Under the pieces are notes generated by a model. The model did not search any database. It was not told the DNA's origin and saw only the letters and a program-made list of their open reading frames with translations. Shown here one piece after another: positions 32,826-41,990 of a DNA stretch of 64,000 nucleotides (the first letter of the stretch is position 1; each line of letters opens with the position of its first letter). The stretch is from the NCBI RefSeq assembly GCF_016031655.1, contig NZ_JACCHQ010000012.1, positions 99,501 through 163,500 on the forward strand. Direction: 5' to 3'. The position numbers were made by a program, and so were the translations under genes. The stretch is from Bradyrhizobium glycinis (GTDB lineage Bacteria > Pseudomonadota > Alphaproteobacteria > Rhizobiales > Xanthobacteraceae).

Positions 32826-33977
32826 CTATTTCACCAGCGAGTACTTGCCGTCCTTCACCGTGAGCAGGATGCGCGAGCGCTCGTCGAGGCCGTAGCGGTC
32901 CTTTTCGGTGAAGTTGTAGACGCCCTGGCTCGCCGCGAGCTCCTTCTCCGTCAGCAAGGCCTGACGGATCGCTTCGCGGAATTCCGGCGTGCCGGGCTTG
33001 GCCGTCTTCAATGCCACAGGAATGATGCGCTTGAGGATCTCGAAGGCATCGTAGGAGTGGCCGGCGAACTGACTGCGGCTGTTCGGGCCGTACTTGGCTT
33101 CATACGCCGAGTTGAGCGCGAGACCCGGCTTCTTGGTGGCGGCTTCATCCGGCTGATCCTCGGGATCCATGACGGGACCGGAGGCCATCAGCACGCCTTC
33201 GGCCGCTTTGCCGGCGATCCGGATGAAGTCCATGCTGGCCGCGCCGTGGGTCTGGTAGATCAGCCCCTTGTAGCCGCGTTCGCGCAGCTCGGTCTGCGGC
33301 AGCGCGGCCGCGGTGCCGGAGGCGCCGACCAGGATGGCGTCGGGATTGGCGGCGACGAGCTTCAGCACCTGGCCGGTCACCGAAGTGTCGGGACGGGCGA
33401 AGCGCTCCTCGTCGACGATCGTCATCCCCATCGGCACGGCCTGCGCCTTCAGGTCGTTGAACCAGAGGTCGCCGTAGGAATCGGAATAGCCGATGTAACC
33501 GAGCGTCTTCACGCCCTTGGCCTTCATGTGGTCGTACAGCACTTTGCCGACGATCGGAATCGGCTGCGGCATCGCCACCGACCACTTCATGCGCTCGGGC
33601 GTGATCGGGAAGGGCGCCAGGCCGAAGTGCGGGATACCGGCTTCATTGGCGACGTTGGAGACCGCAATGGTCGGCGGCGTCAGCGCCGAGCCCATTATGA
33701 TGTCGGCCTTGGATTCGGTGACGAAGCGGCGGGCGTTGGTGGTGGCGGTGGTGGGATCGCCGCCGTCGTCGAGCACGATCACCTTCAGCGGCACGCCGGC
33801 GATTTCCTTCGGCACGAATTCCAGCGCGTTGCGCTCGGGAATGCCGAGTGCCGCGCCCGGGCCGGTCGTGGTGGTGGTGATGCCGATGGTGACTTCGCTG
33901 GTCTGGGCCAGCGCGGGCAGCGCCGGCAGAGCCAACGCGGCCGCAGTGATGGCAGCGGTCAAATAAAAGCGTTTCAT
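32826..33977 (-). CDS. Type I ABC substrate-binding protein (LivK/CouP-like)
   Basis: A 383-residue periplasmic binding protein with a signal peptide (residues 1-25, ending ALAQT) and a mature start EVTIGITTTTTGPGAALGIPERNA. The Leu/Ile/Val fold continues to an intact C-terminus (LLTVKDGKYSLVK). It lies downstream of a thioesterase, SDR, feruloyl-CoA synthetase and crotonase on the same strand, resembling the couAB-couP neighbourhood for p-coumarate in Rhodopseudomonas palustris. A phenylpropanoid ligand is inferred from this context. A strong terminator follows at 32777. Confidence 0.88.
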   Translation of the reverse strand: MKRFYLTAAITAAALALPALPALAQTSEVTIGITTTTTGPGAALGIPERNALEFVPKEIAGVPLKVIVLDDGGDPTTATTNARRFVTESKADIIMGSALTPPTIAVSNVANEAGIPHFGLAPFPITPERMKWSVAMPQPIPIVGKVLYDHMKAKGVKTLGYIGYSDSYGDLWFNDLKAQAVPMGMTIVDEERFARPDTSVTGQVLKLVAANPDAILVGASGTAAALPQTELRERGYKGLIYQTHGAASMDFIRIAGKAAEGVLMASGPVMDPEDQPDEAATKKPGLALNSAYEAKYGPNSRSQFAGHSYDAFEILKRIIPVALKTAKPGTPEFREAIRQALLTEKELAASQGVYNFTEKDRYGLDERSRILLTVKDGKYSLVK

Positions 33978-34067
33978 CTATTCCTCCCTTGACGTGTTTA
34001 TTTGAAAGCAGAAATCGGTGGGTAATTCAGCCCCGTCTTTTGGTGATGCGGCGATTTAGCTCCGGAC

Positions 34068-34487
34068 TTAACTCCCCGTGAACTTGGTGACCATTTCCGC
34101 CGGGAATGGTGCGGATTTCAGCTTGTCAGGATTATCAGGATCGTGGCCGACCAGGACGCGGGTCTCGAAACCCTCGATCGCGAGCGCCTCGCCCTTGTAG
34201 ACGTTGTGCTTCACCTCGAAGCTCGAGCGCTTGATGCTCTCGATTCTGGTCTCGATGGTGATCCAGTCGCCATAGGTGGAGGGGATGTAGAACTTGGCCC
34301 GCGTGTCGACCATGGGGATGCCCACGAGGCCGTATTTGCGGACCAGGTCCTGCTTGGAGAAGCCGGCGACCTCGAACAGGGTCGAGGTCGAATCGTCGAA
34401 CATCGCGAAATAGCGCGGGTAGTAGACGATGTTCGCGGGGTCGCAATCGCCCCACTGGATCTGGACCTCGCGCCGGTTCACGAACAT
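34068..34487 (-). CDS. Acyl-CoA thioesterase (4-hydroxybenzoyl-CoA thioesterase-like)
   Basis: A 139-residue hotdog-fold thioesterase. The 4-HBT motif WGDCDPANIVYYPRYF (12-27) carries the likely catalytic Asp16 and a helix starting at the following Pro. Family members hydrolyse aryl- or acyl-CoA thioesters. It follows the SDR and ligase genes on the same strand by 23 bp, fitting a role in releasing an aromatic acid or salvaging CoA in the cluster. Confidence 0.88.
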   Translation of the reverse strand: MFVNRREVQIQWGDCDPANIVYYPRYFAMFDDSTSTLFEVAGFSKQDLVRKYGLVGIPMVDTRAKFYIPSTYGDWITIETRIESIKRSSFEVKHNVYKGEALAIEGFETRVLVGHDPDNPDKLKSAPFPAEMVTKFTGS

Positions 34488-34510
34488 CTGGCTGGCCTTG
34501 CTCTGCGAAT

Positions 34511-35272
34511 TTACTTGGGCGCCATGCGCAGCGAGCCGTCGAGGCGCACCACCTCGCCGTTCAGGTAGGCATTCTCGACCATGTGCAGCGCGAGCGCGGC
34601 GAACTCGTCGGCCTGGCCGAGCCGGCGCGGGAAGGGGATGGCGGCGGCGAGCGAGTCCTGGGCCTCCTGCGGCAGGTTCGCCAGCAGCGGCGTCAGGAAT
34701 AGGCCGGGGGCAATCGTCAGCACGCGGATGCCGAACTGGGCGAGTTCGCGCGCGATCGGCAGCGTCATGCCGACGATGCCGCCCTTGGAGGCCGAATAGG
34801 CGGACTGGCCGATCTGGCCGTCATAGGCGGCAACGGAGGCGGTGTTGATGATGACGCCGCGCTCGCCGGTCGCCTGCGGCTCCAGCTTGGACATTTCGGT
34901 GGCGGCGAGGCGCAGCATGTTGAAGGTGCCAATCAGGTTGACCTTGATCACCTTGTCGAAATCGGAAAGCGCCATCGGGCCGTCGCGGCCGACCACGCGC
35001 TTGGCAACGCCGATGCCGGCGCAATTGACCAGCACGCGCGCCGGGCCATGGGCCTTGGTCGCCTGCGCGATCGCGGCTTCAGCGGAGGCGGCATCGGAGA
35101 CGTCACAGGTGACGGCCACGCCCTTGATCTCGGCGGCAACGGATTCCGCAAGCTTGGTGTTGAGGTCGCACACCGCGACCTTGGCGCCCTGCGCCGCCAG
35201 CTTTCTCGCGGTCGCCGCGCCCAGTCCCGACGCGCCGCCGGTGACGATGGCTGCCTGATCCTTCAACAACAT
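34511..35272 (-). CDS. SDR family 3-hydroxyacyl-CoA dehydrogenase-like protein
   Basis: A 253-residue short-chain dehydrogenase of the HSD10/3-hydroxyacyl-CoA dehydrogenase type. It has GGASGLGAATA (13-23) for NAD binding, DVSDAASAE, NCAGIG and the catalytic YSASKGG. A 3-hydroxyacyl-CoA dehydrogenase next to an aryl-CoA ligase and a crotonase supports beta-oxidation-like shortening of a phenylpropanoid side chain. It is spaced 25 bp from the ligase gene and 23 bp from the thioesterase gene. Confidence 0.86.
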   Translation of the reverse strand: MLLKDQAAIVTGGASGLGAATARKLAAQGAKVAVCDLNTKLAESVAAEIKGVAVTCDVSDAASAEAAIAQATKAHGPARVLVNCAGIGVAKRVVGRDGPMALSDFDKVIKVNLIGTFNMLRLAATEMSKLEPQATGERGVIINTASVAAYDGQIGQSAYSASKGGIVGMTLPIARELAQFGIRVLTIAPGLFLTPLLANLPQEAQDSLAAAIPFPRRLGQADEFAALALHMVENAYLNGEVVRLDGSLRMAPK

Positions 35273-35297
35273 GGCGTTCTCCTTTGGCGATAATTTT

Positions 35298-37181
35298 CTA
35301 GCCGACCGATATCACACGGTTCGACGGATTGGCAGCGTAGAGCTCCTCGATCAGCTCGCCGCGATGCTCCAGCACCGCGCGCTGGTTGATCGAGCCCTTG
35401 TCGGTGACTTCGCCCTTGTCGATGGAGAGTGGCGTGTCCATCAGGATCGCGCGTGTAATCCGTGTCGAGGAGCCAGTGGCCTGGCCGAGGAAACGGGTCA
35501 GGCGCTCGCGAAAAGCCTCGCGGACGAGCCGGTCGCGCGTCGCGACGACGAGATCGTCCGGCGGCAGTGTCGGGTTGATCAGCCGGCAGCCGTCGAGGTC
35601 GAGCACGACCAGCGCGGAGATCTCGTCGCGGTTGATACCGGCGATGACGACGTCGCGCACCAGGGGCGCGCAGGCTGCGACGAAGCGCGCACGCAGGGGG
35701 CCGACGCTGACCCAGGTGCCGCTCGCGAGCTTGAAGTCCTCGCTGACGCGGCCGTCAAAATCGAAGCCAGCGTTGAGATCATCGGGATCGGCGGGCTTGA
35801 GCGCGTCGCCCATCTTGTAAAATCCTTCCTCGTCGAAGGATTTTGCGGTGATGTCGGGTTGGCGCCAGTAGCCGGGCATCACGTTCGGCCCCTTGGCGCG
35901 CACTTCCAGCTTGCCGTTGTTCGGCACCAGCTTGGCGTCGTTGCCGGAGACGGGCAGGCCGACATGGCCGGAGCGGCTGGTGCGCGGATTGACCGACATG
36001 AAGAACGGCGCAGTCTCGGTCGCGCCGAGACCGGTGAGCATCGGCACGCGATAGCCCTTCTCCTTCGCCGCGAGCTCGTCGAGGCTGTTCCAGACGAACG
36101 GCGACAGCGCCGCGCCGGAGAAGAACATCGCATGCAGCCGGTCGAAGAACTTGGCGCGCAAGCCCTGGTCGTCGCGCAAATAGGGCAGCAGCGATTCGTA
36201 GCCCTTGGGCACGTTGAAATAGACCGTCGGCGAAATTTCCCGCAAGTTGCGCACGGTCTCCTCGATGCCGCCAGGCACCGGCTTGCCGGCGTCCAGATAC
36301 ATCGAGCCGCCGTTGTAGAGCGTCAGGCCGATATTGTGATTGCCGCCGAAGGTGTGATTCCACGGCAGCCAATCGATGATGACCGGCGGCTCGTCCTTCA
36401 GGAAGGCGAGCGTCTCGCGCAGCATCACCTGGTTGGCGCAGATCATGCGCTGGGTGTTGATGACCGCCTTGGGATTGCCGGTCGAGCCCGAGGTCAGCAG
36501 GAATTTTGCGATCGTGTCGGGCCCAATCCTGCCGTGGACGTCGTCGAGATCGCCACGGATCGGCGTCGCCATGAGGTCGGCGAGCAGGGTGACGTCGCGG
36601 CCCGGCACGTGCCCATAGGACGCGGCGATCTCGGTGCCGAGCGAGACGTTGGCGGCGAGCGCATCGGCGAATTTGTCGGCGTCGTCGGCGAAGACGAGGC
36701 CCGGCGTCAGCAGCTTCATCAGATAGGACAGCTTGCCGTAATCCTTCGACACCAGCGAATAGGCCGGCGACACCGGGCAGAACGGAACGCCGGCATAGAA
36801 GGCGCCGAATGCCAGGAGCGCGTGGTCGATCGAATTGCCGGAGAGGATGACGACCGGCCGCTCCGCCGATAGGCCGCGCTGGATCAACGCGGATGCGATA
36901 TGACGGCTCGCGGTGAGCAGCTCGGCATAGGTGATCTTGCGCCAGCCGCGACCGCCTTCGCGCTCGGCCATGAAGACGCGGTCCGGCGTCGTCGTTGCCC
37001 AATGATGCAGGCGGTCGGTGATGCGGACGGGATAGTCGCCGAGCGGCTGCTTTGGCCGCAGGTAAATCGTGCCGTCGTCGCGCCGCTCGATGTTGACGAC
37101 GGGATCGCCGAACGAGATGGGCCGCAGCGGGACATTGCTCGCGCCGCGCTCCATGCCGGACGAGGACGGCTGCGCGCTCAT
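35298..37181 (-). CDS. Feruloyl-CoA synthetase-like aryl-CoA ligase
   Basis: A 627-residue adenylate-forming ligase, longer than ordinary acyl-CoA synthetases and in the range of feruloyl-CoA synthetases. The P-loop is LLTSGSTGNPKAVI (near 230), followed by IDWLPWNHTFGGNHN, GLGATETAPF and SGTWVSVGPLRARF. It would activate ferulate- or coumarate-like acids with ATP and CoA. Neighbouring crotonase, SDR and thioesterase genes on the same strand support that reading. Some family members act on other aryl acids, so the substrate is tentative. Confidence 0.84.
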   Translation of the reverse strand: MSAQPSSSGMERGASNVPLRPISFGDPVVNIERRDDGTIYLRPKQPLGDYPVRITDRLHHWATTTPDRVFMAEREGGRGWRKITYAELLTASRHIASALIQRGLSAERPVVILSGNSIDHALLAFGAFYAGVPFCPVSPAYSLVSKDYGKLSYLMKLLTPGLVFADDADKFADALAANVSLGTEIAASYGHVPGRDVTLLADLMATPIRGDLDDVHGRIGPDTIAKFLLTSGSTGNPKAVINTQRMICANQVMLRETLAFLKDEPPVIIDWLPWNHTFGGNHNIGLTLYNGGSMYLDAGKPVPGGIEETVRNLREISPTVYFNVPKGYESLLPYLRDDQGLRAKFFDRLHAMFFSGAALSPFVWNSLDELAAKEKGYRVPMLTGLGATETAPFFMSVNPRTSRSGHVGLPVSGNDAKLVPNNGKLEVRAKGPNVMPGYWRQPDITAKSFDEEGFYKMGDALKPADPDDLNAGFDFDGRVSEDFKLASGTWVSVGPLRARFVAACAPLVRDVVIAGINRDEISALVVLDLDGCRLINPTLPPDDLVVATRDRLVREAFRERLTRFLGQATGSSTRITRAILMDTPLSIDKGEVTDKGSINQRAVLEHRGELIEELYAANPSNRVISVG

Positions 37182-37206
37182 GACTTTACGCTCGTGGCTT
37201 TAGCGC

Positions 37207-38016
37207 TCATGGCTTGGGCTTCACCTTCGCGGTCTTGTGCTCGAGGAATTCGCGGATCCGCCGCTTGGCCTCCTTGTCGCTCTGCGCGACGGTGGCCATC
37301 AGCGACTCCATCAACAGGCCGGTCTGCGGGTTGGCTTCTGCGATCATCGGCAGCGCCTGGAGCACTGCGAAATTCGTCAGCGGGGCGTTGGACGCCACTT
37401 TGGTCGCAAGCTCCAGCGCCTTGCCGAGCCCGTTGCCGGCCTCCGTCAGATATTGCGCGAAGCCGTAGGACGCGCCTTCGGTCGCGCTGTAGACGCGTCC
37501 CGTCAGCATCATGTCCATCATCCGGGCAACGCCGATCAGCCGTGGCAGCCGCACCGAGCCGCCGCCGCCGACGAAAATGCCGCGCTGCCCCTCCGGCAGC
37601 GCGAAATAAGTCGAAGGCTCGGCGACGCGGATATGGGCCGCGCAGGCCAGCTCCAGCCCGCCGCCGATCACGGCGCCCCGGAGCGCTGCGATCACGGGCA
37701 CGCGGCTGTATTGGATGCGGTCGAACACCCGGTGCCACATCTGGGAGTGCAGCAGCCCGCCGGTGGCGTCGTGCTCGGTCAACTCGGAGAGGTCGAGACC
37801 ACTGGAGAAATGGTCGCCGATGCCATGGATGACGACCGCGCCGATGTCGTCGGGCAGGTTCGCAAAACACTCGCCGATTTCCAGGATGATGCCGTCATTG
37901 AGCGCATTGCGCTTGGCCGGCCGGTTCAGACCCACGGTCAGAACCCGGTCCGCCCGCTCGATCCTCAACAGCCCGGAGGCGCTCGCGTTCGCGGTCTCGG
38001 CGTTTCCTTGTGTCAT
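37207..38016 (-). CDS. Crotonase family enoyl-CoA hydratase
   Basis: A 269-residue crotonase. Both catalytic glutamates are visible: one in GAVIGGGLELACAA and one in ALPEGQRGIFVGGGG. The substrate loop is FSSGLDLSEL. It could hydrate an aryl-propenoyl-CoA and, as in hydroxycinnamoyl-CoA hydratase-lyase, split it; whether it has lyase activity cannot be told. It is the first gene of the minus-strand cluster. A palindromic operator lies 20-34 bp before its start. It resembles CouA of the R. palustris coumarate locus by position. Confidence 0.85.
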   Translation of the reverse strand: MTQGNAETANASASGLLRIERADRVLTVGLNRPAKRNALNDGIILEIGECFANLPDDIGAVVIHGIGDHFSSGLDLSELTEHDATGGLLHSQMWHRVFDRIQYSRVPVIAALRGAVIGGGLELACAAHIRVAEPSTYFALPEGQRGIFVGGGGSVRLPRLIGVARMMDMMLTGRVYSATEGASYGFAQYLTEAGNGLGKALELATKVASNAPLTNFAVLQALPMIAEANPQTGLLMESLMATVAQSDKEAKRRIREFLEHKTAKVKPKP

Positions 38017-38035
38017 TTGCGTCCTTGTCAGAATA

Positions 38036-38050
38036 GTTATGTTGTATAAC
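38036..38050. promoter_or_regulatory. Palindromic operator before the crotonase cluster
   Basis: GTTAT-GTTGT-ATAAC: perfect 5-bp arms around a 5-bp spacer, within the promoter of the minus-strand cluster starting at 38016. The arms fit a MarR/TetR-style site. No MarR gene lies inside the window, so the regulator would be elsewhere. Confidence 0.5.
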
Positions 38051-38142
38051 GAATTTTGGGGGAGTCAAGCTGGGCATAGCCAGGTGAGCGGGACCCCACC
38101 CCCCTCCGCGAGACCCGGGGCGAGCGACTGAGCGGTGCAGGC

Positions 38143-38988
38143 CTAGTCTTGCGTCACAAACTTCGCGAACGCATCGGCATAATCCGGATGCCAGCGCGAC
38201 AATGGCGGGCGGTTCTCCACGATATCGCCGGCCGCCCAGAGCATGCGCTTCTCGTCGAGCACGCGCGGCACGTCATTGTCCGGGCAGAGAATGTAGAAAT
38301 CGCCGGCCTGCAGCCGCGCCAGCATGAAATCGACCGTCTGCTCCGGCGTCCAGGCGCCGGCCGGCTTCTCGGTGCGTCCCTTTGCGGTCAGGCCGGTGAA
38401 GACGAAGCCCGGGATCAGCAGGTGCGCCGTGACGCGACAGTCCTTGGTGTTGCGCAACTCGTGCTGGAGCGCCTCGGTGAACGCTTTCACGCCGGCCTTC
38501 GAGACATTGTAGGCGGGATCGCCCGGCGGCGTGGTGATGCCCTGCTTGGAACCGGTGTTGATGATGAGGCCGCGCCTGCCACGCGCGATCATGTCAGGTG
38601 CGAAGACACGCGAGCCGTTGATGATGCCCCACATGTTGACGGCGATGATGCGCTGCCAATTGTCCGGCGCGTCGAACAAGGTGCTGCCCGGCTGGATGCC
38701 GGCATTGTTCATGAGGACGTCGGTGCCGCCGAACCGCTCGCGGACTGCGCGCTCGAGTTCCGTCACGCTTTCGATCTTGCTGACATCGACGGCCGAGGTC
38801 ATCACGTTCGCGGCAGATGTGACCGATGACAGTTTTGTTGCGGCGTCTGTCAAGCGTGCCTCATCGATATCCGCGATACACACCTTCATTCCAGCACGCG
38901 CAAAGGCGGCGGCCGCGGCAAATCCGATGCCGGCAGCGCCACCCGTGATCACGGCAACATTGTCTTTGACGATGGCGGGGTGTGACAT
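38143..38988 (-). CDS. SDR family oxidoreductase
   Basis: A 281-residue short-chain dehydrogenase with GGAAGIGFAAA (16-26) for the dinucleotide, NNAGIQPG and the catalytic YNVSKAG. The C-terminal region is longer than the 250-residue classical type and ends FAKFVTQD. Start 38988 has GGAGAAG directly upstream. It is separated from the crotonase start by the operator region, so it is probably a separate transcript. Substrate unknown. Confidence 0.86.
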   Translation of the reverse strand: MSHPAIVKDNVAVITGGAAGIGFAAAAAFARAGMKVCIADIDEARLTDAATKLSSVTSAANVMTSAVDVSKIESVTELERAVRERFGGTDVLMNNAGIQPGSTLFDAPDNWQRIIAVNMWGIINGSRVFAPDMIARGRRGLIINTGSKQGITTPPGDPAYNVSKAGVKAFTEALQHELRNTKDCRVTAHLLIPGFVFTGLTAKGRTEKPAGAWTPEQTVDFMLARLQAGDFYILCPDNDVPRVLDEKRMLWAAGDIVENRPPLSRWHPDYADAFAKFVTQD

Positions 38989-39169
38989 GGATCTTCTCCG
39001 TGGAAAGCCTTCGGCCGAGCTATAGCATGGCAGCAGTGCGACCCTGCACAAGTCGGCATGGGAGGTCTTCGTTCCGCGCTGCCTTTACGCTGATCAGGCA
39101 CGGTTGTATCCTCGGCCGAACGATCCCGCCCAGATCGAACCAATCAATCACCTGACAGGGAGTGCAGCC

Positions 39170-40666
39170 ATGGCTGTGTCGCAGGCTATTCCGATCACGC
39201 GCCATCCGTTTGCAAACGGGTCCTACAAGCAGATGCTGATCGACGGCAAGTGGGTCGATGCAGCCTCGGGCAAGCGCTTCGAGACCCGCAATCCCGCTAC
39301 CGGCGAGCTGCTCGCAACCGTCGCCGAGGGCGACAAGGAAGACATCGATCGTGCGGTTGCGGCCGCGCGCCGCGCCTTCGAAGGTCCGTGGAGCAAGGTC
39401 AAGCCGTTCGAGCGGCAGAACCTGCTCTTGAAGCTCGCCGATCTCGTCGAGAAGAACTTTGACGAATTGTCGCAGCTCGACACGCTCGACATGGGCGCGC
39501 CGCTGAGCCGCACCCGTGCCTATCGTCTCCGCGCCATCGGCATGCTGCGCTATTATGCCGGCCAGACCACCGCGATCCACGGCGAGACCATCGAGAACTC
39601 GTTGCCCGGCGAGATCTTCTCCTACACGCTGAAGGAGCCGGTCGGCGTCGTCGGCGCCATCATTCCCTGGAACGGTCCGCTGACCGCGACGATCTGGAAG
39701 ATCGGCCCCGCGATCGCGACCGGCTGCACCGTGGTGCTCAAGCCGGCCGAAGAAGCGCCGTTGACCTCGCTGCGCATCGCTGAGCTTGCGATGGAAGCGG
39801 GCGTGCCGCCCGGCGTCATCAACGTCGTTCCCGGCTATGGCGAGACCGCGGGCGCGGCGCTCGCCTCGCATCACGACGTCGACAAGGTCGCCTTCACCGG
39901 CTCGCACGTCACGGGCCAGTCGATCATCCGTGCCTCGGCCGGCAACCTCAAGCGCGTCTCGCTCGAGCTCGGCGGCAAGTCGCCGGACATCGTATTCGCC
40001 GATGCCGATCTCGACGCCGCCGTGCCGGGTGCCGCGATGGCGGTGTTCGCCAATTCGGGGCAGATCTGCAGCGCCGGCACGCGCCTGTTCGTCGAGCAGT
40101 CGATCTACGACGAGTTCGTCGGCCGCGTCGCCGAGTTCGGCAAGAAGCTGCAGGTCGGCAACGGCCTCGATCCCAACGTGCAGATCGGCCCACTGGTGTC
40201 CGAGCAGCAGCTCGAACGTGTCACCGGCTATCTCGACATCGGCCAGAAGGAAGGCGCCAGGGCGCTCGCCGGCGGCGGACGCGTGACCGAAGGCGCATTG
40301 TCGAAGGGCTTCTTCGTCTCGCCAACGGTGTTCGCGGGCGTCGAGGACAACATGCGCATCGCGCAGGAGGAGATTTTTGGCCCCGTCATCTCCGCGATCG
40401 CGTTCAAGGACATGGACGAACTCGTCAAGCGCGCCAACAACACCACGTTCGGCCTCGGCTCCGGCTTGTGGACGCGCGATGTCAGCAAGGCCCATGCGGT
40501 GGCGAAACGCTTGCGTGCCGGCTCGGTGTGGGTCAACTGCTACCAGGCGATGGATCCGGCGGTGCCGTTCGGCGGCTACAAGATGAGCGGCTACGGCCGC
40601 GAATCCGGCAAGCAGCACGTCGAGGAATATCTCAACGTGAAGGCCGTCTGGATCAAGACGGCCTAG
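39170..40666 (+). CDS. Aldehyde dehydrogenase
   Basis: A 498-residue NAD(P)-dependent ALDH. The catalytic set is complete: Asn168 (IPWNGP), Glu266 (LELGGKSP) and Cys300 (NSGQICSAG). The cofactor-loop GSHVTGQ lies near 244-250. Start 39170 has GGGAG at 39158-39162. Strong hairpins follow the stop. It oxidises an aldehyde to a carboxylate; in this neighbourhood an aromatic or aliphatic aldehyde from acid degradation is plausible. It is divergent from the SDR gene at 38143. Confidence 0.93.
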   Translation: MAVSQAIPITRHPFANGSYKQMLIDGKWVDAASGKRFETRNPATGELLATVAEGDKEDIDRAVAAARRAFEGPWSKVKPFERQNLLLKLADLVEKNFDELSQLDTLDMGAPLSRTRAYRLRAIGMLRYYAGQTTAIHGETIENSLPGEIFSYTLKEPVGVVGAIIPWNGPLTATIWKIGPAIATGCTVVLKPAEEAPLTSLRIAELAMEAGVPPGVINVVPGYGETAGAALASHHDVDKVAFTGSHVTGQSIIRASAGNLKRVSLELGGKSPDIVFADADLDAAVPGAAMAVFANSGQICSAGTRLFVEQSIYDEFVGRVAEFGKKLQVGNGLDPNVQIGPLVSEQQLERVTGYLDIGQKEGARALAGGGRVTEGALSKGFFVSPTVFAGVEDNMRIAQEEIFGPVISAIAFKDMDELVKRANNTTFGLGSGLWTRDVSKAHAVAKRLRAGSVWVNCYQAMDPAVPFGGYKMSGYGRESGKQHVEEYLNVKAVWIKTA

Positions 40667-40670
40667 TGTC

Positions 40671-40736
40671 CCTCCTGCGTTTCGCGAGGAGGAATTTTCT
40701 TCGAGGGGGCGGCACCTTTTCCGGGTGTCGCCCCCC
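40671..40736 (+). terminator. Tandem hairpins after the aldehyde dehydrogenase gene
   Basis: The first hairpin (CCTCCT at 40671-40676, AGGAGG at 40687-40692) is followed by AATTTTCTT and looks like a terminator. The second has a 12-bp stem with one G-U pair (40705-40716 with 40724-40735), without a T-run, 43 bp before the next start; it may be an attenuator or stability element. Confidence 0.65.
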
Positions 40737-40778
40737 GCTATATGATCGTCATCTTACCAAGCTCCAATTGAGGCCAGC

Positions 40779-41906
40779 ATGAAATTCGAGGCGTTGTTTC
40801 GACCGTTGCAGGTCGGTCCCTACCAGCTTGCGCATCGCGTTGCGATGGCGCCGTTGACGCGCATGCGTGCCGAGCGCGACACTTTCGCGCCGCGGCCGCT
40901 CAACGCCGAATATTACGGCCAGCGCGCGACGAAGGGCGGCCTGATCATCGCCGAAGCCTCGCCGGTGCTCTCGCACGGCCGCGGCAATCCGGCGACACCC
41001 GGCATCTATTCGGAGGCGCAAGTAGCGGGCTGGCGCAAGGTGGTCGACGCGGTGCACGCCAAGGGTGGCATCATCTTCCTCCAGCTCTGGCATGTCGGCC
41101 GCGTCTCGCATTCCTCCTTCCACGGCGGTGCGCTGCCGGTTTCGGCCTCGGCAATTCCGATCAAGGCCGAAGGCATGAAGGCGATGACGGCCGACGGCAA
41201 GATCGCCGATTACGAGACGCCACGCGCGCTGGAGACCGATGAGGTCAAGGGCATCGTCGAGGCGTTCCGGCAGGGTGCCAAGAATGCGCTCGCCGCCGGT
41301 TTCGACGGTGTCGAGATCCACGGCGCCAACGGTTACCTACTCGAGCAGTTCCTGCAATCGCGCAGCAACCAGCGCACCGATCAATATGGCGGCGGAATCG
41401 AGAACCGCGCGCGCCTTTTGCTCGAGGTCACACACGCCGCGATCGACGTCTGGGGCGCGAACCGCGTCGCGGTGCGGCTGTCACCCTACGGCATCGCCAA
41501 TGATTCCGGCGAGCCCGATCCGATGCCGCTCTATTCCCATGTGGTGAAGGCGCTCGACCAGCTCTGTCTGGCCTATCTGCATCTCATCGAGCCGCGCTCG
41601 AGCGGCGCGGGCCGTGCTGATGTCCATTGGGAAAACGTGCCATCGGCGATGGTGCTGTTCCGCCCGCTTTACAGCGGCGTCTTGATGACGGCGGGCGGCT
41701 TCACCGGCGAGACCGCGAACGCGGCGATCGCGGAAGGCCACGCCGACATCATCGCCTTCGGCCGCATCTTCATCTCCAATCCGGATCTGCCGCGGCGCCT
41801 GCAGCACGGCTACCCGATCACGCCGTACAACCGCGCGACCTTCTACGGCGGCGAGGAGAAGGGGTACACGGATTATCCGGTGTATGACGAGCTGACGCCG
41901 GCGTAG
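40779..41906 (+). CDS. NADH:flavin oxidoreductase (old yellow enzyme family)
   Basis: A 375-residue FMN-dependent OYE. The substrate-binding His181/Asn184 pair is seen in HGANGYLLEQFLQ, and the family start FRPLQVGPYQLAHRVAMAPLTRMR is clear. Such enzymes reduce activated alkenes, nitro compounds or quinones. A conserved flavin-binding loop near residue 320 (GGFTGETANAAIAEG) is present. The gene stands alone between hairpins and a long inverted repeat. Confidence 0.93.
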   Translation: MKFEALFRPLQVGPYQLAHRVAMAPLTRMRAERDTFAPRPLNAEYYGQRATKGGLIIAEASPVLSHGRGNPATPGIYSEAQVAGWRKVVDAVHAKGGIIFLQLWHVGRVSHSSFHGGALPVSASAIPIKAEGMKAMTADGKIADYETPRALETDEVKGIVEAFRQGAKNALAAGFDGVEIHGANGYLLEQFLQSRSNQRTDQYGGGIENRARLLLEVTHAAIDVWGANRVAVRLSPYGIANDSGEPDPMPLYSHVVKALDQLCLAYLHLIEPRSSGAGRADVHWENVPSAMVLFRPLYSGVLMTAGGFTGETANAAIAEGHADIIAFGRIFISNPDLPRRLQHGYPITPYNRATFYGGEEKGYTDYPVYDELTPA

Positions 41907-41914
41907 CTTGCTCC

Positions 41915-41953
41915 GTCATTCCGAGGCGATGCGGAGCATCGCCCCGGAATGAC
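41915..41953. repeat. Inverted repeat GTCATTCCG...CGGAATGAC
   Basis: An 18-bp stem with one mismatch (GTCATTCCGAGGCGATGC / GCATCGCCCCGGAATGAC) and a 3-nt loop, starting 8 bp after the OYE stop. It belongs to the family that recurs at 51000-51120 and could also end transcription. Confidence 0.8.
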
Positions 41954-41990
41954 GACATTGATTTGTTGCGCGACCGCCACCACAGTTTCC

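Noticed and set aside
35271..36872. A 533-codon plus-strand open frame
   Set aside because: It is antisense to the feruloyl-CoA-synthetase-like ligase, which has all adenylation motifs.
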